Assembly: GCA_004357435.1 (NCBI GenBank) | Contig: SMVS01000050.1 | Coordinates: forward strand, 1-8,738 | Origin: Nitrospina sp. | GTDB taxonomy: Bacteria > Nitrospinota > Nitrospinia > Nitrospinales > Nitrospinaceae | Length of the DNA: 8,738 nt | Direction: 5' to 3' | Part shown: one piece after another, positions 5,509 to 8,738 of the stretch | Numbering within the stretch: position 1 is the stretch's first letter | Layout: the number at the start of each line of letters is the position of its first letter | Notes under the pieces: model-generated | Seen by the model: the letters and a program-made list of their open reading frames with translations, nothing else | What the model was told of the DNA's origin: nothing | Database searches by the model: none | Position numbers and translations under genes: made by a program

Positions 5509-6675
5509 ATGGGAGAGTTGACGGGGGCAGTGCTGTTTTTACAGACGCCGCCGACAGGAGTCGGGTTATCCGATTGGTACCTGAAAAAATCACCGGGGTG
5601 CCTTTTCTCATGTTGAATGCCTTGAATCTGCAATGTGGCGGGGTGGAGCGGCTGGTGGTCTATTACCGGAACCTGAAGCCGGAAGACCGGCAACGCCTGC
5701 AAGGGATTGTGGATGATCCACGAATAAATCTCCAGTTGGAATGGGCTTCGGACCCTCAACAGCTGGCCGAAATTTTGCACGAGGCAAGCATTCGGTTGCT
5801 GGTCAACGGCTCGGCTGTGCAGAGTCAGATAGAAGTTCGGCAGGTTCTTGGCGGCGACGATTCTTCTGAACAGAGTTCCACATATTATATTTCCAGGCAC
5901 GACGCGGACCGGGTGGCTGAATCGCTGGACGATTTCGAAGTGGTTGAATGGCGGCAGTTGAGTGTCGAATCCCGTGCCAACGCCCTGGTTTGTCTGGCGG
6001 GCCGATCGGAAACCCGAGTGCGGGAGGCGCGGGATTTCAAAATCCAGCAGCGGCGTTTGTTGAAGTTGGGCGGATTGAGCAATGACAGTTTGATGGACCG
6101 ATGGGTGACGCGTCATGTATCACGGTATTTCACACGCGTGCTGATCGTCACGCCGATCACTCCCAACCAGATCACCTGGCTTCATATGTTTATGGGATTG
6201 GGGGCGGCGTGGTATTTTTACCAGGGGAATCACACCGCGGACTTGGTGGGCGGGGTGCTACTGCTGGTCTCGGCCTGGTTGGACAGCACGGATGGTGAGG
6301 TTGCCCGTCTGCGCTTTCAGGAATCACGGTTCGGCGGTATGTTCGATATTATTGCTGATAACGTTGTGCACTTTGCGGTATTTTTTGCCATCGGCATGGG
6401 GCAGGTTCAGGCCACTGGCCAGGTCATGTACCAATACATGGGGGAGGGTGGCGGTGTTGGGTTCCCTGATGTGTTTTTTGTTGATGCAGTCGGCGATTTT
6501 TAAAAAAAGAACAGGGGCCGATACGAAGGCTTTGGACGACGCAGCTTTGGCCGATCAAATTGCCAACCGCGATTTCATCTATTTTTTGTTTGTGATGGCG
6601 TTGGCCGGCCAATTGAATATTTTCATAGCGGTGACCGCGGTGGGCGCCAACGTGTTTGCGGCCTATATCATTTAA
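5509..6675 (+). pseudogene. Nucleotidyltransferase-like / CDP-alcohol phosphatidyltransferase fusion, two frameshifts
   Basis: The C-terminal domain is a CDP-alcohol phosphatidyltransferase, an integral membrane enzyme family that joins a CDP-activated alcohol to an acceptor alcohol in phospholipid synthesis. The catalytic motif D-x2-D-G-x2-A-R-x8-G-x3-D-x3-D is complete (codons 6282-6359), preceded by the family-typical TPNQITWLH and hydrophobic helices. The N-terminal half resembles a sugar-nucleotidyltransferase fold (VPEKITGVPFLMLNALNLQCGGVERLVV), but the usual GxGxR signature is not recognisable. From ATG 5509 the frame gives MGELTGAVLFLQTPPTGVG, then a -1 shift at about 5550-5570 is required. 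A second shift is at the G5 run 6440-6444: with four G the protein reads on as VAVLGSLMCFLLMQ to FAAYII and the stop at 6673. The restored length is about 388 residues. It could be a lipid headgroup (for example inositol-phosphate) enzyme; the substrate is unknown. Real decay or sequence errors cannot be told apart. Confidence 0.82.
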
Positions 6676-6745
6676 AAAAATTCCGGCCCGGACTTAAAAC
6701 GGGTGGTAAGGCTTCCAGAAAATCCGAAGAGGTTTCAATCGATTT

Positions 6746-8738
6746 ATGAAATCACAAAAAATAATTGAAGTGTTGGCCGCTCAGTTGGTCAAGGCTAAAG
6801 CAAATGGCACCGGCGGATCTTTGCTGATTGGAGAGGGGTGTTCTTTGCGGGCCGGGTTGCCATCGTCCGTGGATTTGGTCGAAGTCATCAAAAGTAAATA
6901 TCCTAAAGCCTACCAAAATGCCGCCACCAAAGATTTGCAGGGATGTGCGGCGGGGTTGACCCCCGTTCAGAAAGAGGAATTGCTCGAAGCCTACATGGAC
7001 GGGTCCAAATTAAACTGGGCCAATCTTTGCATCGCCATGATGATGCAACAGGGATATTTCAACCGTGTGTGGACGGTCAATTCGCATTCTCTTTTGACGC
7101 GCGCCTGTTCCTTGATTGGCGAATTCCCGGCGGTTTATGATTGTTCCGGAGCGACCCTTGCCAGCCCGGATAAGATTGCATCGAAAGCCATTTTCCATGT
7201 CAACGGATTTTTCCTGGGAGGGACTCCTTTATCCATTGAAAACGCCTTCATGGGAGTGCCGCCCACCGGACCCTTTTTGGTGGCAGGTTATGGCGGTGGC
7301 ATCGAGGATCCTGTCATCGAATACCTGGCCAAGTTGTGCCCATTTGAAAACGGGTTGTACTGGTCCAGCGACGAGAGCCAGGCGCCGTCAAAAGTGGTGC
7401 GAGAGACGCTCCTCACCGACGAGAAAAATGGATTCTGTATCGTAGCAGAGGATGCCGACTCCTTTCTGGCAGAGCTCACTCAGAAATTGAAAATCCCGCC
7501 ACCCGATTGGGTCGGCAATCCGTTTTCCCATTTAGGTTCCATGTTGAAATCCGTGATGTCTTATCCGATTGCAGGTTACCCCGAGGGCATCCATATCACC
7601 GATTTGGCTCTGCTCCAAACCCAGGCCGCCATTCAAAAATATGAAGGGCCCAACCGGGGCAAGAATCTTATCAAGAAAAGCGAGGTGGCCGGCGACCTGG
7701 AAAATCCGGAATTGTTACGGGCCATCCAGACGGCCCGCCATGGGATGCTTTCCGGGGACACGGCAAAAATCGTCAAACAACGTGGTCAGTATGATAAAAC
7801 CCCGTCCCCGCCGCTGGCGGATCTTCTTTTTTGGGCTTATGAACAGGAAGGGGACAACGTATTCGCGGGTGCGCAATCGCAACCCGGAAAACCCAATGCG
7901 ACGCAATTAGAAGCTGCCCAACAACACTACGAGTCAGCTTTAAAATTGAAACCGGTGAACTATCAGGTTCATTTTAAACTTGGGCAACTTTTTGTGGCAC
8001 TGGCCAAAGTCCGTGAGGGGGGCGGTTTGGAAACTTGCCTCAAGCAGGCGGGCCAGGAGTTCAAGCAGGCGTTGGATTTGAAGCCGGATTTGCATGACGC
8101 CTATTACGGCTGGGGCCAGGTTTTGCTGGCGCAGGCGAAAGGGCAAGACGGCAGTGAGGCGGAGTCCTTATATACTCAGGCCATCGAAAAGTTTCGGGCG
8201 ACCTTGAAAGCGCAACCGGACAATGGCGAAGCCGCTCACGAATGCGGCATGGCCCTTTACACCTTGGCGCGGCGCAAGCAAGGCAACGATGCCCTGCGCA
8301 TGTATGGCCAGGCCGCGGAAAAACTGCAAATCGCCTTGAAAGCGTTTCCCGACCGGATCGAAGCGTTGTTGGCCATGGGGCAGGCTCTCCTGGTGTATGC
8401 CCGAAGCAAGACGGGGGAGGAAGCCGGCCGCATGCTGGCGTTGTCCGCTGAAAAATTTGAGAACGCGGTCCGGGTCGATCCCAATCTTGCGGAAGCTTAT
8501 ATGGGTTGGGCCGATGTTTTGCTGGAACGGGGCCAGTCCAAGAGCGACCACAAGGCGGACGACTTTTTTTATGAGGCCATTGATAAGTTCAAGAAGGTTC
8601 TGGAAATCCAACCCAACGCGGCGCTCATTCCGTTCCGGTGGGGCATGTGTTTGCTCAGTCTGGCTGAAAGAAAAACCGGGGAAGCCGTCAGCCAGTTGTT
8701 GAATGATGCGGCAGAAAAATTTCAAGCCACGCTCAATC
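6746..8738 (+). CDS. SIR2-like domain protein with 44-residue TPR-like repeats, 3'-truncated
   Basis: Open for 664 codons to the right edge. ATG 6746 is the first start after an in-frame TAA at 6707; GAGG at 6729-6732 is a distant ribosome site. Residues about 1-245 look like a SIR2-type NAD-binding Rossmann domain. The signs are LLIGEGCSLRAGLPS at 26-40 (GAGxS-like loop), VWTVNSHSLL at 108-117 (TTNxD-like), AIFHVNGFFLG at 148-158 (LHG-like) and FLVAGYGGGIEDPVIEYL at 177-194 (GYSxxD-like). Asn112 is retained, but the usual catalytic His position appears to be Asn153 and the TTNxD Asp is His114. Residues about 250-394 are a linker of unknown fold. From residue 395 six complete 44-residue TPR-like units and the start of a seventh follow. 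There is no signal peptide or membrane helix, so it is cytoplasmic. SIR2 domains occur in sirtuin deacylases and in anti-phage NADases; activity here is uncertain. It lies 70 nt after the phosphatidyltransferase gene. Confidence 0.72.
   Translation, partial: MKSQKIIEVLAAQLVKAKANGTGGSLLIGEGCSLRAGLPSSVDLVEVIKSKYPKAYQNAATKDLQGCAAGLTPVQKEELLEAYMDGSKLNWANLCIAMMMQQGYFNRVWTVNSHSLLTRACSLIGEFPAVYDCSGATLASPDKIASKAIFHVNGFFLGGTPLSIENAFMGVPPTGPFLVAGYGGGIEDPVIEYLAKLCPFENGLYWSSDESQAPSKVVRETLLTDEKNGFCIVAEDADSFLAELTQKLKIPPPDWVGNPFSHLGSMLKSVMSYPIAGYPEGIHITDLALLQTQAAIQKYEGPNRGKNLIKKSEVAGDLENPELLRAIQTARHGMLSGDTAKIVKQRGQYDKTPSPPLADLLFWAYEQEGDNVFAGAQSQPGKPNATQLEAAQQHYESALKLKPVNYQVHFKLGQLFVALAKVREGGGLETCLKQAGQEFKQALDLKPDLHDAYYGWGQVLLAQAKGQDGSEAESLYTQAIEKFRATLKAQPDNGEAAHECGMALYTLARRKQGNDALRMYGQAAEKLQIALKAFPDRIEALLAMGQALLVYARSKTGEEAGRMLALSAEKFENAVRVDPNLAEAYMGWADVLLERGQSKSDHKADDFFYEAIDKFKKVLEIQPNAALIPFRWGMCLLSLAERKTGEAVSQLLNDAAEKFQATLN
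7928..8738 (+). repeat. Protein-level tandem array, 44-residue (132-nt) TPR-like units
   Basis: Units start at 7928, 8060, 8192, 8324, 8456 and 8588, each exactly 132 nt; a seventh starts at 8720 and leaves the window. The shared pattern begins [FYL]-x3-[LV]-x3-P at residues 1-9 of the unit. Helix A follows at about 13-27 (for example DAYYGWGQVLLAQAK), then a charged Gly-rich loop of about 10 residues and a helix ending A-x-[EQ]-[KE] at 41-44. Relative to the canonical 34-residue TPR, the extra residues fall between helices A and B. DNA identity between units is low, so the array is old. Confidence 0.85.

Noticed and set aside
5340..6116. 258-codon open frame on the minus strand
   Set aside because: Lies antisense to the phosphatidyltransferase gene, whose plus-strand protein has a full catalytic motif. 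The minus product has no recognisable domain and no ribosome site was seen.
6680..6695. TCCG-ggc-CGGA hairpin followed by T7 on the minus strand, as a terminator
   Set aside because: Only 4-5 bp of stem with a minimal loop, and no minus-strand gene upstream of it to terminate.
1..8738. CRISPR array, tRNA/rRNA genes, transposase or att sites
   Set aside because: No regularly spaced DNA repeats, no cloverleaf or rRNA-like sequence and no recombinase motifs were seen. The only regular repeat is the protein-level 132-nt array.

Overview
The window comes from a Gram-negative bacterium. It carries a lipobox protein, outer-membrane-style lipid chemistry and the acetyl-cycle arginine genes. The gene styles (a nucleotidyltransferase fused to a CDP-alcohol phosphatidyltransferase, a phytanoyl-CoA-dioxygenase-like gene, a SIR2-like/TPR protein) and the dispersed intergenic repeats would fit Nitrospinota or a deltaproteobacterial-type lineage. 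That placement is an inference from gene style, not from a marker gene. No rRNA, tRNA, CRISPR array, transposase or phage structural gene was seen.

Layout. Positions 1-2186 (+) hold a two-gene arginine operon: the 3' part of argC (its start lies off the left edge), then a complete argJ 14 nt downstream. Positions 2212-5207 carry a run of minus-strand genes. In transcription order these are a small DUF2786-like protein (5207-4848), a four-helix membrane protein of unknown function (4647-3940), a phytanoyl-CoA-dioxygenase-family gene broken by one nonsense codon and two frameshifts (3667-2905), a DUF2007-type small protein (2865-2635) and a small lipoprotein (2619-2212). Between the first two genes lies a repeat-rich spacer (about 4675-4832). 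It has three perfect hairpins and two stretches resembling dispersed intergenic repeats.

From 5509 on, everything reads on the plus strand. A nucleotidyltransferase-like/CDP-alcohol phosphatidyltransferase fusion (5509-6675) has a textbook catalytic motif but needs two frameshift corrections to read through. After a 70-nt gap comes a long open frame from 6746 that runs off the right edge. It has an N-terminal SIR2-like (NAD-binding Rossmann) domain and a C-terminal array of TPR-like repeats with an unusually long, exact 44-residue period.

The arginine genes form one pathway unit. The other genes show no obvious shared pathway. The most notable gene is the SIR2-like/44-residue-repeat protein. 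Its fold motifs are recognisable, but the position of the usual catalytic histidine appears to be Asn. SIR2 domains with TPR or STAND partners are known in anti-phage NADase systems, but this window shows no defence partner genes, so a defence role is only a hypothesis.
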